Source: Trileptium ribeirensis (Eukaryota; Nematoda; Enoplea; Enoplida; Thoracostomopsidae). From it: a stretch of DNA of 64,000 nucleotides. Position numbers and translations under genes: made by a program. Below are positions 20,043-29,325 of this stretch, piece after piece (position 1 is the stretch's first letter; the number at the start of each line of letters is the position of its first letter). The stretch lies in contig JASANE010003410.1 in the NCBI GenBank assembly GCA_030248225.1, forward strand, positions 1 to 64,000. Direction: 5' to 3'. The notes below the pieces were generated by a model that was given only the letters and a program-made list of their open reading frames with translations, had not been told where the DNA came from and made no database searches.

Positions 20043-23000
20043 TTAACAATGATAAAAATTATTATCAAATATATTATAATTTCCATACACATAACTATTA
20101 ATACCACTGTCATATAAATATCTCTTGTCATCAAAAGCGCTTAAACTTATTTTGTATAATTTTATAGTTTGTAAAAGAAGTTTATTTGACCTAATCATAT
20201 TCATACTATGCCTTATATTATTTTTATTCTACAGGGTATTTTTATAATTTAAATGTTTCAATTTGCTTTTAACTATTGACTTTTTAACCCGCTTAGCTCG
20301 CTTTTTTCTATTCCACCACACTTAATACTATACATTTTTGAGCGTAAACCAACAAACTCTTCAATAGGAGTGCCTGCAGTCTCATCCTTCATCTTACCCA
20401 AAACTTTTTTGTTTAGCGTAGAAAACAAAGGATGTCCTGAAGGATAATCACTCGTATCAAAGTTTTATTGGTTTTCGCTCGTATCATCAGTATATACAGC
20501 ATAACATAAACAATCAGAATCAGTAAACAATAATTTACAATCATCATTATATTTACATTTCATATAGTTATAATGGAAATCGCACATTAATGTTTTGGGA
20601 AGATCAAGAACAGAAAACCCACATAAAATTATAAATGCTGCACATATTGTAGCGTGGGTTGGCTACTAATTTTCTATACTTTTGTTCACAAGTTATTAAT
20701 TTTACATCAATGTATGCACGCACGTTTTCCATTGTTTGTTCAAAAATGGCGTTATTTAACAATTTATATAAATCTTATTCAAAATCACTTTTTGCATTAT
20801 TACGCATATTGGTATTGAACCTAATGTATGGTTACATCCAGTTGTCCTGAGTAAATGAAATTACTCTATGGACCTTGCGTAACCTCATACCTAAATGTAA
20901 ATAAAGCTGTAAATTTTCAATATGTAATTTATATTTTTGTTTGTTCAATAAGTTGTGAACAAGTTTCTGGACAGAACCAGACATTACATTCAACTGCTGT
21001 TTAATACCAGCGCAATATTCTGACAACATACTATCAGTGATTCGAAGTCTCTCAGGAGCTAAAGGATAGTCATTGTGACTATCATGTCACTCCTCGGGAT
21101 ACTCCAAGTCCATCTCAAGTACATAGCCAGTATCACCCTGAGCATTAGCTTCTGACCAATCAAGTTCATCAATTTGTTTTTGTGTCAACCATGTAAAGTT
21201 GTTGCAGGGTAGCTTTTGTGACATTGACCAGCCATACAAGTTATTTGCATCCGGATACATTATATACATCGCTGCAAGTGTTGCATCATATGTTTCTGGG
21301 AGGTATTTGTTATTAGCCTTTGCGTATCGGTGTGAAATTACTGACACTCCTCCACGTATACCTTCCTCAAAGAAGGTATACATGTCAGGATCAGTCAATA
21401 ATTCCAACTCAATACCCGTAAGCTTCAAACAAGCATCCCATGCAAAACTTGAGAGCGTTATATAATGTACAGGGTCTAACATATATTTATCAATACAAAA
21501 TATACGAAAAATTTCAAATATATCACATAATAATACATCAGTGCACAAGTACAAGTCGTGCTATTCTCCTAAATTACTAATTCCCATTTGTTTCCAAATA
21601 TTCTGGGCATGCGCATAATCCACATCACTAACTTCACTATCTGTCAAGCTTGAATAAAGATATTGTTTTTGTGGTAAGTTCGTCTCATTAAAATTTTCAC
21701 TGTTATCCATATATTCATATGGATCAATACCTTTACGTATCAACAAATCCATGTTACTAAAATAATATTGCTTCATTGCAGCTAAACTGTTGACACCATG
21801 TTGTTTCAAATTGTCTACTAATTTTTCTAAAGAAGTTTTTAGGAATTGCATGGTGTCAATAAACCTAATTTTCCAACCAATTTCACCATCCTCCTCCTGT
21901 TCGGGGTTAGCAGCCTGGTATAATATAAGACAAGTGTTTGATGCTATCTTACATCTTCGTTTAATGGAAAAGCATAAGTACTCTTCCATCCGTTTAACGG
22001 TGCACTGAATTTAAAGACCTAGGTCAGTGCACACTTCACCTAACTGCTGCATAATGAAGTGACCATCATAACGCTTCAAATTGTGAAACATTGTCACATC
22101 TCTAGTCAATTTATACCCTATACTGCACTTTAAATGTGCAGCACCTCGGTAACTGCCACAAATGTGACAATGGTCCTTGGCTTTAGCACTGGGGTTCATC
22201 TTACAACCACACAAATAACACCTAACTCATTCCTATGGTTCATTTTATCATTATCACTCAATATAATCTTAGCTTGCTTGTCAGTATTTTGGTAAGCTTC
22301 AGAATTTTCAATTATCATATGTAAAAACTTTTTTACATGGTCTTCACCACGGTAAATTTGTGGTTCACCTATTTGCAACTTATCATTGCAACAACCATGT
22401 ACTTCAACGAAACCATATCCACAAGGAGTATGGCGTTGGTAAGGTGTGGTTGCTGAAATATTGGGATAAGGTTCACAACCATTTATTTTTTCAGGTAGAC
22501 ATTCAAAGTCTGAGTATATCACATATGGTGCGCGTTGCATTTTATATAAATTTTTAAATTTTAATTTAGGGTCTTTGGGCATCTCGATTTTTGAGCACAT
22601 GCCGTTTCTACACAAGGTCATATGCTCATCACGCACCTTCTCACTATAGCAAGGTACCAAGCGTTTAAAGCAAAAGCACTTTTTAGTTTTGTGTTTTCTT
22701 TGATCATGCAATAGTCTATCTAGGTTACGTACACGGCAGTAGTGACCTTTGTAAAATAATAAATGCACGTACTTCTGGTATTTGGTCTCGGAAATAAATA
22801 ATGGAGCAATTTGATCTCCTTGAAGATCATATACATTGACAGCAATTTTATTTTGCTGCTCAAATTTTGGAATATCCTGTATCTTTACAGGATACTCATT
22901 ACCACCCATGTTCAGCTCGCTTTCAAAATTTTCATAATTGCTAACCCTCTGAGGATTCGCTTTAATAGGATGTAGTGCAGCTAAAATGCTTTACGTAAAA

Positions 23001-23940
23001 CATTTCAGTCATTATTCTGTATATTCAGTACAGCATATTTATGCTTTACCCAATGTGGAAGCTCCTTATAACTGGACCTCACAAGGGCTGGCATATGCTA
23101 AGGTGCACATCAGCATGGTGGATTTTTTGCAGTGTCCATCCTGACACACGTGCCTCAAACTCATCTAACTTCATACCAAGTTCAGTAAAAAAATTAATCA
23201 ATTCCTGGTCATAGTTGGAACCAGGCAATAGGGTGCGCGTTTTTATATTTATGTGCGCATTCAAGGAATCCCCATTTAAATTTTCCATTTGTACTTGCAC
23301 ACTAATCCATAATTTAATGCCACGGATTTGCTTTTGCTGAGTAAACTCAACAAAAGTTCGCGGCTATCATTACTAAATGTTAACATATCATTATATACAT
23401 TCAATGGTATTAAGTAATAAATTTTTAAATAACCTTTCATCGCCTTCATCCATCTTTTTAGTTTCTCTGTTTCTGTTTCATCCACTGTGGTTGCCAATCT
23501 CAATTTACTTTTTTAAATTGTTCGTTTAGTACCAGCATCGTCTCTCGCTTCACATGCTGTGTTTGTGTTACCGTTGTTTGCCGATCTTTTTCCACCGTAG
23601 CCTGTTGTTGCTGCTTAACCATTTGTACTTGTTGCTGCAGCTCTTGTAGTTGCTGCAGTAGCTGCTTCAAACGTTGCAGCTTTAAGTTGTTGGTAAAAGA
23701 GGGGTGTTGGAACTTGAGTGGTGGTGGCAATAGTTTATTTACATGCGGTGGTACTTGTAATAGGTGTGCTGGTAATCGCTACTGGTATCGTCTATTTCGC
23801 ATCATTGAATTCTCGCGGTTAAATTCTCGACCACAAAAATCACAGCTAAAATGTACATTATCGTGTACGCTTTTGTTGTGTCGTACTAAATGATCTCTGG
23901 ACGAAAAGTCCAATTTGCACATATAACAAGTATATGTCAT
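20043..23940 (-). pseudogene. Protein-primed DNA polymerase B of the Polinton, decayed
   Basis: ATG 23938-23940 opens with two C2H2-like fingers (CYMCKLDF ... VRHNKSVH; CDFCGREF), then a Gln-rich coiled coil (23500-23730). The conserved pre-polymerase region follows (VSGWTLQKIHH, PVKIQDIPKFEQQN, GHYCRVRNLDRLL). The exonuclease block is YVIYSDFECL (about 22510); next come DHCHICGSYRGAAH and NLKRYDGHF. The palm follows with PDANNLYGWSMSQ (about 21265), LHLGMRLRKVHRV (about 20890), LYKLLNNAIF (about 20775), LLFTDSDCLCY (about 20510) and the terminal FDDKRYLYDSGI (about 20120), stopping at 20043. All family landmarks are in order across about 1300 codons, a normal length. At least eight stops or frameshifts make it non-functional. 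Confidence 0.95.
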
Positions 23941-24016
23941 ATTGCTAAATTATTGAATAAGCTAAATAACTTCGCAGCGTAAAATTAAGTCACCAAATTC
24001 TATCACTGCAAAATCA

Positions 24017-24054
24017 AGCTGAATTGCTTTTAAGCATTTCTGTCGGTATTTATA
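24017..24054 (-). promoter_or_regulatory. polB promoter: TATA plus initiator shared with the TIRs
   Basis: On the minus strand TATAAATA (24047-24054) lies about 34 bases ahead of TCAGCT (24017-24022), about 80 bp before the polB start codon. About 60 bp around it, including AAAAGCAATTCAG and TGATTTTGCA, match the promoters in both TIRs. The repeated use in front of three genes supports a real promoter rather than chance TATA words. Confidence 0.7.
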
Positions 24055-24443
24055 CTTTTTTATCTGTTGAATACTCATCGCTTATTGGCTAATTGAAAAT
24101 CACGTGCTCGTCGCTGATTGGTTAATTTTTCACCAAAGTAACATTGATTAATTAGTTTTTACAAAACCTCGCGGTGGTTGGTAAGAGGATTTTGTCAGAG
24201 GTTTTAATACAAGCTGGATTAGGGCAAAAATCGTTTAAAGTTTCTCATATATTTGCTATGTTAATACATGTATTTTCACATTAAGTAAAATTTTTGATGT
24301 ATGTTAATACACATAAACTTAAAACACGTATACATACACATGTAAACGTAACACACAAAACAGATAAACACACACATATACACATTGTGTTGGACCTTCA
24401 GACTTATTACCGTCGTTGAGTTTGGTCGGTTGTCTCTCAAAAG

Positions 24444-24478
24444 TATAAAAGGAAGCAAAATTAGAAATCACATCAGTT
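24444..24478 (+). promoter_or_regulatory. Promoter of the CYY gene (TATAAAAG plus TCAGTT)
   Basis: TATAAAAG at 24444-24451 is followed by TCAGTT at 24473-24478, with the initiator A 31 bases from the first T of the TATA box. This is the spacing of TATA-dependent RNA polymerase II promoters. The first in-frame ATG is 40 bases downstream of the initiator. Confidence 0.75.
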
Positions 24479-24514
24479 TTGCAATTTTGTTTCAAGCGCT
24501 TTAGTGACCTACTT

Positions 24515-24874
24515 ATGCAGACCATGGCAACAGCTGGTAAAACATATGCCTTTACAAAAGAGGCAATGGCTTTAATGGTGTTGAACGAAAAGGACTTTTG
24601 TAAAGTGATTGAGGAAGTGGCGAAGCCAGTAGTGGAAGAGCAGCACGTGAAGTTGTTGATTGAAGGGCTGCGTGACAACTATCGACAGCAGTGCCTGGAT
24701 TGCTACTACGATCATCCCAGCCAATCCCACCATATGGGGTTTGGTGGATGCTTCAGTGACAGTAACAGGAACTTTACTAGAGTTGATGTGAGGGTTTTGC
24801 GTGAAGAAATTGGCGTAGGATACAGTGTGGAACTGTATAATATTGTTAAATGTAAATATAATTTTTTTGTATAA
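24515..24874 (+). CDS. Polinton protein with C-x2-CYY-x2-P-x-Q-x2-H-x3-GGC motif
   Basis: An intact frame of 119 codons. The frame is open from 24479, but the first ATG is at 24515 and a second, in stronger Kozak context (ACCATGG), at 24524. A helical N-terminal half (KEAMALMVLNEKDFCKVIEE) is followed by C-L-D-C-Y-Y-D-H-P-S-Q, then His and G-G-C, at residues 65-85. The same pattern occurs in the ORF of Polinton 2 at 1-555. The Cys/His spacing suggests a metal site. It is one of the few unbroken genes of the element and faces away from polB. The function is unknown. A replication or regulatory accessory role is possible but only inferred. Confidence 0.7.
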   Translation: MQTMATAGKTYAFTKEAMALMVLNEKDFCKVIEEVAKPVVEEQHVKLLIEGLRDNYRQQCLDCYYDHPSQSHHMGFGGCFSDSNRNFTRVDVRVLREEIGVGYSVELYNIVKCKYNFFV

Positions 24875-25069
24875 TGCACAACACGTAGCACCATTGTTAG
24901 AATATGTGGTGCAAAAAATAGTGTTGGTGTAATAAAAAATGCATGTAACCCACCTCTACTACTTTTTCGGTTCGGTATTAGAGCCGGTCCAAAGTCCAGA
25001 TAAAATTGGTGATGTCATGCATAGGCACAGAGCTATATTTTTATTTACTTTAGGTCAGAATTTCCATTT

Positions 25070-25310
25070 TAGGCTACTTAGAAAACCAGCACATTTTTAC
25101 TACTACGTTCTTGAACCAGGATTTGTTTCAGCACTGCTAAATTTTAGAGCCGCAACTTTTTCTACTACTTACAGAACCAAAACAGTTATACTAATAAGTT
25201 TCAGAACCACCACTTTTTGTACCAGTAATTTCCGGAACTAGAACATTTTTCACTACCTATAGACTAAACAAATGTTGTGTCCTACTACTTATACTAAAGA
25301 AATGTGGAGT
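25070..25310 (+). repeat. Diverged tandem repeat (unit about 40-45 bp)
   Basis: Five or so degenerate units built from an AGAACCA-like word followed by CATTTTT and a TACTACTA-like word, at about 25070, 25125, 25165, 25210 and 25250. An open frame across the first part (24939-25241) reflects this repeat and shows no known domain. Confidence 0.6.
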
Positions 25311-25420
25311 GCTGCAGATATCATGCTTCAGTATTATTAAAAGATCCCCCGAACATACATACTCGGTTTTGAATATCAAGACTGAAGCCCTTAACACTTA
25401 CTTAGACATAATCAGAAACT

Positions 25421-25516
25421 GAATTTTTATGTGCATAAGCTGGGGGACGTTTTAAGTCGTGAACCCCAAACACGATGGGCCGAAGCCCCTAACTTTGCTT
25501 ATGCACACGAAAATTC
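25421..25516. repeat. 96-bp inverted repeat with 20-bp arms
   Basis: GAATTTTTATGTGCATAAGC (25421-25440) pairs with GCTTATGCACACGAAAATTC (25497-25516), 18 of 20 positions, around a GC-rich 56-bp loop. It could be a tiny MITE or a structured regulatory site. It marks the left edge of the less AT-rich island in the right arm. Confidence 0.75.
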
Positions 25517-25737
25517 GTTCCACAACTAAGGCAGCACAATGACACCTGCACGCGCTATGTTTCAACTGTGAAATTTCATAAATACCTGTACGAAACATAG
25601 AGTGGCCGGGACAGTGCATCAAAATGTAGTTTTTTTACCGTGCGAAAGTGTCATTGTGGTATCCTGACATCTCCATATACCTCGCACCCAACTGTGTCCT
25701 ATGCCTTAATGTTTACTGTGTCGTATTTACAGTATGT

Positions 25738-26010
25738 ATGTCGCCCTTGAGAGGACGATTGGGATGTTCACAGCCATCGCGGAACTACATGGAAGGAAGT
25801 AAGTTAATGATATGTGTACTTAATTTGTCGTCGACATACTTGTTTCCATGTTGTGCAAATGATGGCAGTAACTACATATGTACCATCTTCGACGACACCC
25901 ACAATGTTCCCAGGTCGACCGTCGATCCCCCGGATACCGACGCTATGCTTGAACTCATAGTAATAAATTTTATAAAACCCGAATTAAACCCATATCCACC
26001 CACCCTTTAA
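25738..26010 (+). CDS. Unrecognised 90-codon ORF in the right-arm island
   Basis: The frame is open from 25648. The first internal ATG in the island is at 25738 (MSPLRGRLGC), giving 90 codons with two Cys pairs (FPCCAND, YICTIF) and a C-terminal DPPDTDAMLELIVINF. No family was recognised. A separate short stretch at about 26090-26190 in another frame reads CICTKCLEKE, a possible zinc knuckle, and may be part of a broken gene. Weak evidence for coding. Confidence 0.25.
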   Translation: MSPLRGRLGCSQPSRNYMEGSKLMICVLNLSSTYLFPCCANDGSNYICTIFDDTHNVPRSTVDPPDTDAMLELIVINFIKPELNPYPPTL

Positions 26011-26357
26011 GGGCGGTCTCTATATTTTCTTCCCAGCCCGGGTAAAACCAGCTTCGTCCCACGGATGCATTGGGGTCAGTATGTATTTGCACGAAGTGTT
26101 TGGAGAAGGAAATTGGCAATTCTGAGTCAAAAGCTGAATTTGTTTTAACGAATGTGGTGACTTTTCAGCTTTGCAACCTGTTGATATAGAGCTGATTTTA
26201 AAAGATGATCATCTTCATTGGTTAAATAATTCTCAAATTGATAAGATGAAGTTGAACATTTAATTGGATGTTTTGGGAAAACAATGCTGATGGGGATAAC
26301 ATCGAGATTGTGTCAGGATGTAATGATTCGATAATGATTTAATCAGAAAATAATAGA

Positions 26358-26365
26358 TATAAAAG
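26358..26365 (+). promoter_or_regulatory. TATA box (TATAAAAG) ahead of the 26478 ORF
   Basis: The TATAAAAG word lies 113 bases before ATG 26478 and is identical to the TATA box of the CYY gene. No TCAGT initiator is seen at the expected distance, so it is weaker than the other promoters. Confidence 0.4.
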
Positions 26366-26477
26366 TGGGCGGAGACAAAGCTTAAAGTTTTTATTAAAAT
26401 TAGCTCCGAGATTACGGTACCATAAGGGTATCAAAATTTTAAAAATCAAAAATCACGTTTCCAAAACATCCATCAAA

Positions 26478-26708
26478 ATGTCGCGAAAACTGACCGCTTC
26501 TAAGCAAAAAGGGTACTCTATGCACGCGATGAAAAAAGCTTGCATAGATGTACGCCCAATGACGCAAAAGCCTCCCTCCTTTTCACCAGCCCCAAAAATT
26601 AAGTTACCTCCGCCAGTTCTTGAACTTCCTAAATCAAGTAGTCCGGTGCTACCTCCACCAAAGTTTGTCAATCCGTCCGTCAATTCGACCCAAAATACCA
26701 CCCAGTAA
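26478..26708 (+). CDS. Small basic, Pro/Ser-rich protein, unrecognised
   Basis: An intact 76-codon frame with ATG in good context (CAAAATG) 113 bases after a TATA box. The N-terminus is basic (MSRKLTASKQKG). The C-terminal half is rich in Pro, Lys and Ser, with repeated PPP and P-K words (PPPVLELPKSSSP). It is probably disordered. It could bind DNA or be a virion core peptide, which is only inference. Not found in the canonical Polinton set that I know. Confidence 0.45.
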   Translation: MSRKLTASKQKGYSMHAMKKACIDVRPMTQKPPSFSPAPKIKLPPPVLELPKSSSPVLPPPKFVNPSVNSTQNTTQ

Positions 26709-27633
26709 GGCCTTTAAAAGTAATTAAAACCACAATTTTCCCAGTTTAAGCCTGAGTTGTCCAATACGCCGACGAGGGTATACTCGTCCCGAGAGCGACC
26801 GTTTGTTCTGCAGGCGCTCCGAAGGCAGCAGTAAGCCTTAATACTAGTTTCCACTAAAAGTTATCTCGGAGAGCTTGCGTTTTCACGGGTAGGCTGTATG
26901 GAGACTTGGAAACGTGGGGGTGTTGGGTACTCCATACCACGTGGAAACGGTTGATACTGTGAGGAATAACTTTCAGTGGAAATTTATCCCAGCCGCCCTC
27001 TTAACGGCGAAATACATGTTTGGCGAACTTCCACTAGGTGTCCCTCCCTCACCCTCTAAGAGGGCGTTAGGTGACCCCCTACATGTATGTAAACCACCGT
27101 TCCCAGGTGGCAAGGCTGGGAATACCTCTAAATATTTAGAGGTAAGCTGGTGAGCCAATACATGTGAAATTTTTGTTCAGTTTCTCTTCTCTTGGATAAC
27201 GGCATTTTCCCTCGACCATAATTTACATTTGTGTCAAGTGTAAAAATAAGCTTATTTAAAGATTAGAAGCGCGCTTAAAATCAAATCCAGTGCATCTCGA
27301 AATAAATGCAATTTTTATTTGATCCTGAAATGACGCACAATGGCTTCACTTTTCTTGCATTCGTTTACTCATATTACACCAACTATTATACACTTGATAT
27401 TTCCACGATGATAAGACAAGCTTAATTGACAATATTTATGTGGGAAAAGTTTATATCCAAGTTATTTCGTTTCGAAAGTAAACTAAAGAGCAGGACTAGC
27501 TTCTGAGTAGCTAGATCAACTTAAACCTCAAGAATTTCTTAAATAAAATAATAGCTCACCATATCCTAAGATCAAGCGATAATAAGTTATTGTAACCACT
27601 GCGGGTGGTCAACACTAACGAAGAAGGAACGAA

Positions 27634-27993
27634 ATGATTACATTATATCAAATTACCGCCCCAGAAAGTTTTTTATATTATTCCGTGCGTAAATCTGGTA
27701 ACAATTTAAGAGTGTTTCAAAATACACTACATGCACTTAATTACAGAAGTGATAATATAGGGCTAACTAGATCTAATTTTGACGGCAGGTATAAAATATT
27801 TTGTGTGGATGTGAGTATGGACCACAGCAGTGATTGCAATTACATTTCAAACCCAGCAGAAGGTAATGTAAGGGTCGTAATTGACTTTACAGCAGTATTA
27901 AATGAAGCAATTGTATTGTTTGCAATGGGCGAGTACCCTGCAGAGCTACATATAAATAAAAGTACAAAAGTATATTGGAATAAAATTGCTTAA
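27634..27993 (+). pseudogene. Truncated copy of the major capsid C-terminus fused to a new N-terminus
   Basis: From 27689 onward the frame is the right-TIR copy of the last 100 codons of the capsid gene, with about ten residue differences from the left copy (for example GEYPAELHINKS versus GEYPSELHINKS). The first 19 codons, from ATG 27634, come from non-capsid DNA and happen to be in frame, giving an open 119-codon chimera. It is most likely a by-product of TIR expansion into the capsid gene. Confidence 0.85.
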
Positions 27994-28025
27994 AAGGTGA
28001 TGTATATTTGTGTAAATTGATAAAA

Positions 28026-28283
28026 ATGGAAAAAGAAATAGCATTTGTTGTTTTGTTACCTTTTGTAACATTGTTTGTTGTAAGCATTGATATCAGCATA
28101 CATGCATATTCACCAAAATATTATAATGTAAAATGTGAAATAGAATGGGTTAGAAAAGCGGAAAATGAAACACAGCTTATTGTAAGATTCCAAAATTATG
28201 AAAATTGGAGTAATTTAGTAATAATGCTGGATAAAGTATATCATAAAATCAAATTATATACCAATAACATTGTGTTATTTTGA
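28026..28283 (+). CDS. TIR gene B (right copy), small membrane or secreted protein
   Basis: ATG 28026-28028 opens 85 codons ending in TGA 28281-28283. The hydrophobic segment (FVVLLPFVTLFVVSI) and the domain YNVKCEIEWVR are the same as in the left copy. The substitutions between copies are few and none breaks the frame. The 45 codons after the TGA are also open in frame (SNEVKGFRAEKL ... VVRNDVITKV) up to a TAA that overlaps the TATA box of the next promoter. Confidence 0.6.
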   Translation: MEKEIAFVVLLPFVTLFVVSIDISIHAYSPKYYNVKCEIEWVRKAENETQLIVRFQNYENWSNLVIMLDKVYHKIKLYTNNIVLF

Positions 28284-28416
28284 AGCAATGAAGTTAAAGG
28301 ATTTAGAGCAGAAAAACTAATGGTAGTGACGAAATTTGTGGAAACATTAGCAAAATTTGATTTAAGAAATGTTAGGTTGATTAATGCAGTTGTTAGAAAT
28401 GACGTCATTACGAAAG

Positions 28417-28454
28417 TATAAATACTGTTAAAATTGCTGAAAAGCAATTCAGTT
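28417..28454 (+). promoter_or_regulatory. TATA plus initiator promoter, right TIR (towards the right end)
   Basis: TATAAATA (28417-28424) and TCAGTT (28449-28454) with the same spacer as in the left TIR and polB promoters. The ATG of TIR gene A follows 30 bases later (28484). Confidence 0.65.
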
Positions 28455-28483
28455 TGATTTTGCAACGATAGAGTTTGGTGAGC

Positions 28484-28847
28484 ATGGATAACGTTGTTCT
28501 TTTGTGTTGAGCGATTATTTGGTGGAGGAAATAAAACAGCCAGAGGCAGAAGTAGAAATATTTAAACACAACTGTAGAGCTACATGAGAATATATTGATG
28601 GGCGCTCAATGGAACAGCATAAATTACAGCATTTGCTATCTTTGCGTGAGAAAATGATTTTTCTGTGAAATTTATGACAAAACAAATGAAAAAGGGCGCA
28701 CCGCTAATCATGACATTTTTTAAGCTTTTTGAAATTTTACCAAACTTTTCTATAAACGACAAAGATTATATTTTAAACTTGTTCAAGCAGTTTCCCAACA
28801 GTCCTCTCAAGGACTCATGGATTAGGGCTACTGGCGATACCACGTAA
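28484..28847 (+). pseudogene. TIR gene A (right copy), frameshifted
   Basis: ATG 28484-28486 (MDNVVLL) followed by an early stop. In neighbouring frames come DYLVEEIKQPEAEVEIF and SLREKMIF, and in the frame 28665-28847 come KFMTKQMKKGAP, FEILPNFSIND and the tail DSWIRATGDTT. The left copy shares the architecture. The shared disruption pattern suggests the gene was already broken before the arms diverged, or that an intron or frameshift is used; I cannot tell which. Confidence 0.5.
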
Positions 28848-28895
28848 AAAATAAAACGCTGGATAAGGGTACCGCAAGGTCCAGTGGAAACCCTT
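28786..28895 (+). repeat. 110-bp repeat, right TIR copy
   Basis: Reverse complement of 12460-12569. Covers the tail of TIR gene A and its 3' flank up to CAGTGGAAACCCTT. Confidence 0.9.
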
Positions 28896-29044
28896 AGCTC
28901 TGCACCATCGCAAAATTGTGGTGGCCACAGAATTGAGTGATTTCATGCAGGTTTGTGCATGTTTGCTTATAAATAAGAATTATTCTGGAGTAAAATACAT
29001 TATCACGCTTGCATAGAAATGTGCGTATAACAGGGGCCAATCGC

Positions 29045-29258
29045 TGTATAAAATACTGAACATCCACAGTACAGTAACATGCACAGTGCAGTAACGTCCA
29101 CAGTACAGTAACATACAGACCCACAGTACAGTAACACCCACACCCACATTACAGCAACATCCACACCCACAATACAGTAGCATCCACAGCCACAATACAG
29201 TAACATCCACACCCACAATACAGTAACATCCACAATACAGTAACACCCACACCCACTG
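29045..29258 (-). repeat. Subterminal minisatellite, 23-bp unit (right)
   Basis: The complement of the left array, with fewer units (about eight). Long open frames across it are artefacts of the repeat. The copy-number difference explains most of the TIR length difference. Confidence 0.93.
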
Positions 29259-29296
29259 TGGCTGTGGGTAGCCCAAAGCCCCATTTTTCATCTACT

Positions 29297-29302
29297 GACA
29301 TA
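29297..29302. repeat. Right target-site duplication of Polinton 1 (GACATA)
   Basis: An exact copy of 11993-11998 directly after the terminal CATCTACT. Confidence 0.95.
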
Positions 29303-29308
29303 GAACAT

Positions 29309-29324
29309 CCATTTTTCATCTACT
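29309..29324. repeat. Extra 16-bp copy of the Polinton terminus outside the element
   Basis: CCATTTTTCATCTACT at 29309-29324 repeats the last 15-16 bases of the element, six bases beyond the target-site duplication. It is either a trace of another insertion at the same place or a local slippage product. Confidence 0.7.
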
Positions 29325-29325
29325 G

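Larger units (their letters stand above)
23941..24514. other. Divergent promoter region between polB and the CYY gene
   Basis: About 570 bp without a gene separates the outward-facing polB (minus) and the Cys/His-motif gene (plus). It holds one TATA/initiator pair for each direction (24017-24054 and 24444-24478). A stretch of short CACACA/TATACA words lies at 24300-24385. Confidence 0.7.
25517..27160. other. Compositionally distinct island with short perfect hairpins
   Basis: This part of the right arm is visibly richer in G and C than the rest of the element. It contains short GC-ended hairpins: CCCTTTAAGGG (26003), GACGAGGGTATACTCGTC (26771), CCCTCTAAGAGGG (27052), TTCCCAG/CTGGGAA (27100-27122) and the perfect 20-bp palindrome ACCTCTAAATATTTAGAGGT (27124-27143). 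Two small ORFs lie here (25738-26010, 26478-26708). It may be cargo from another source or a nested insertion, but no flanking duplication was found. Confidence 0.5.
11999..29296. mobile_element. Complete Polinton/Maverick (17,298 bp)
   Basis: The element begins AGTAGATGAAAAATG and ends with its complement. It is flanked by the 6-bp repeat GACATA and has inverted repeats of 1667 bp (left) and 1608 bp (right). Inside are the hallmark genes: protein-primed polB, retroviral-type integrase, FtsK/HerA-type packaging ATPase, double-jelly-roll major capsid and penton minor capsid. These genes are known to give Polintons a virus-like life cycle. Additional cargo is a NADAR-domain protein and a TBP-like protein. 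No adenain-like protease was found. Most genes carry frameshifts or stops, so the copy is inactive. Length and gene content are typical of animal Polintons and of the related adintoviruses. Confidence 0.97.
27689..29296 (-). repeat. Right terminal inverted repeat of Polinton 1
   Basis: Reverse complement of 11999-13665, beginning at GTAAATCTGG and ending at the terminal CATCTACT. It carries the capsid 3' end, TIR gene B, the shared promoter, TIR gene A, the 110-bp repeat and a shortened minisatellite. The two arms differ by scattered substitutions, so they have diverged since the last homogenisation. Confidence 0.95.

Noticed and set aside
20868..20890. GGACCTTGCGTAACCTCAT inside polB resembles the start of the 110-bp repeat (GGACCTTGCGGTAACCTTAT).
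   Set aside because: The match is only about 19 bases and lies in a conserved polB coding block (MRLRKVHR), which explains it; no flanking similarity.
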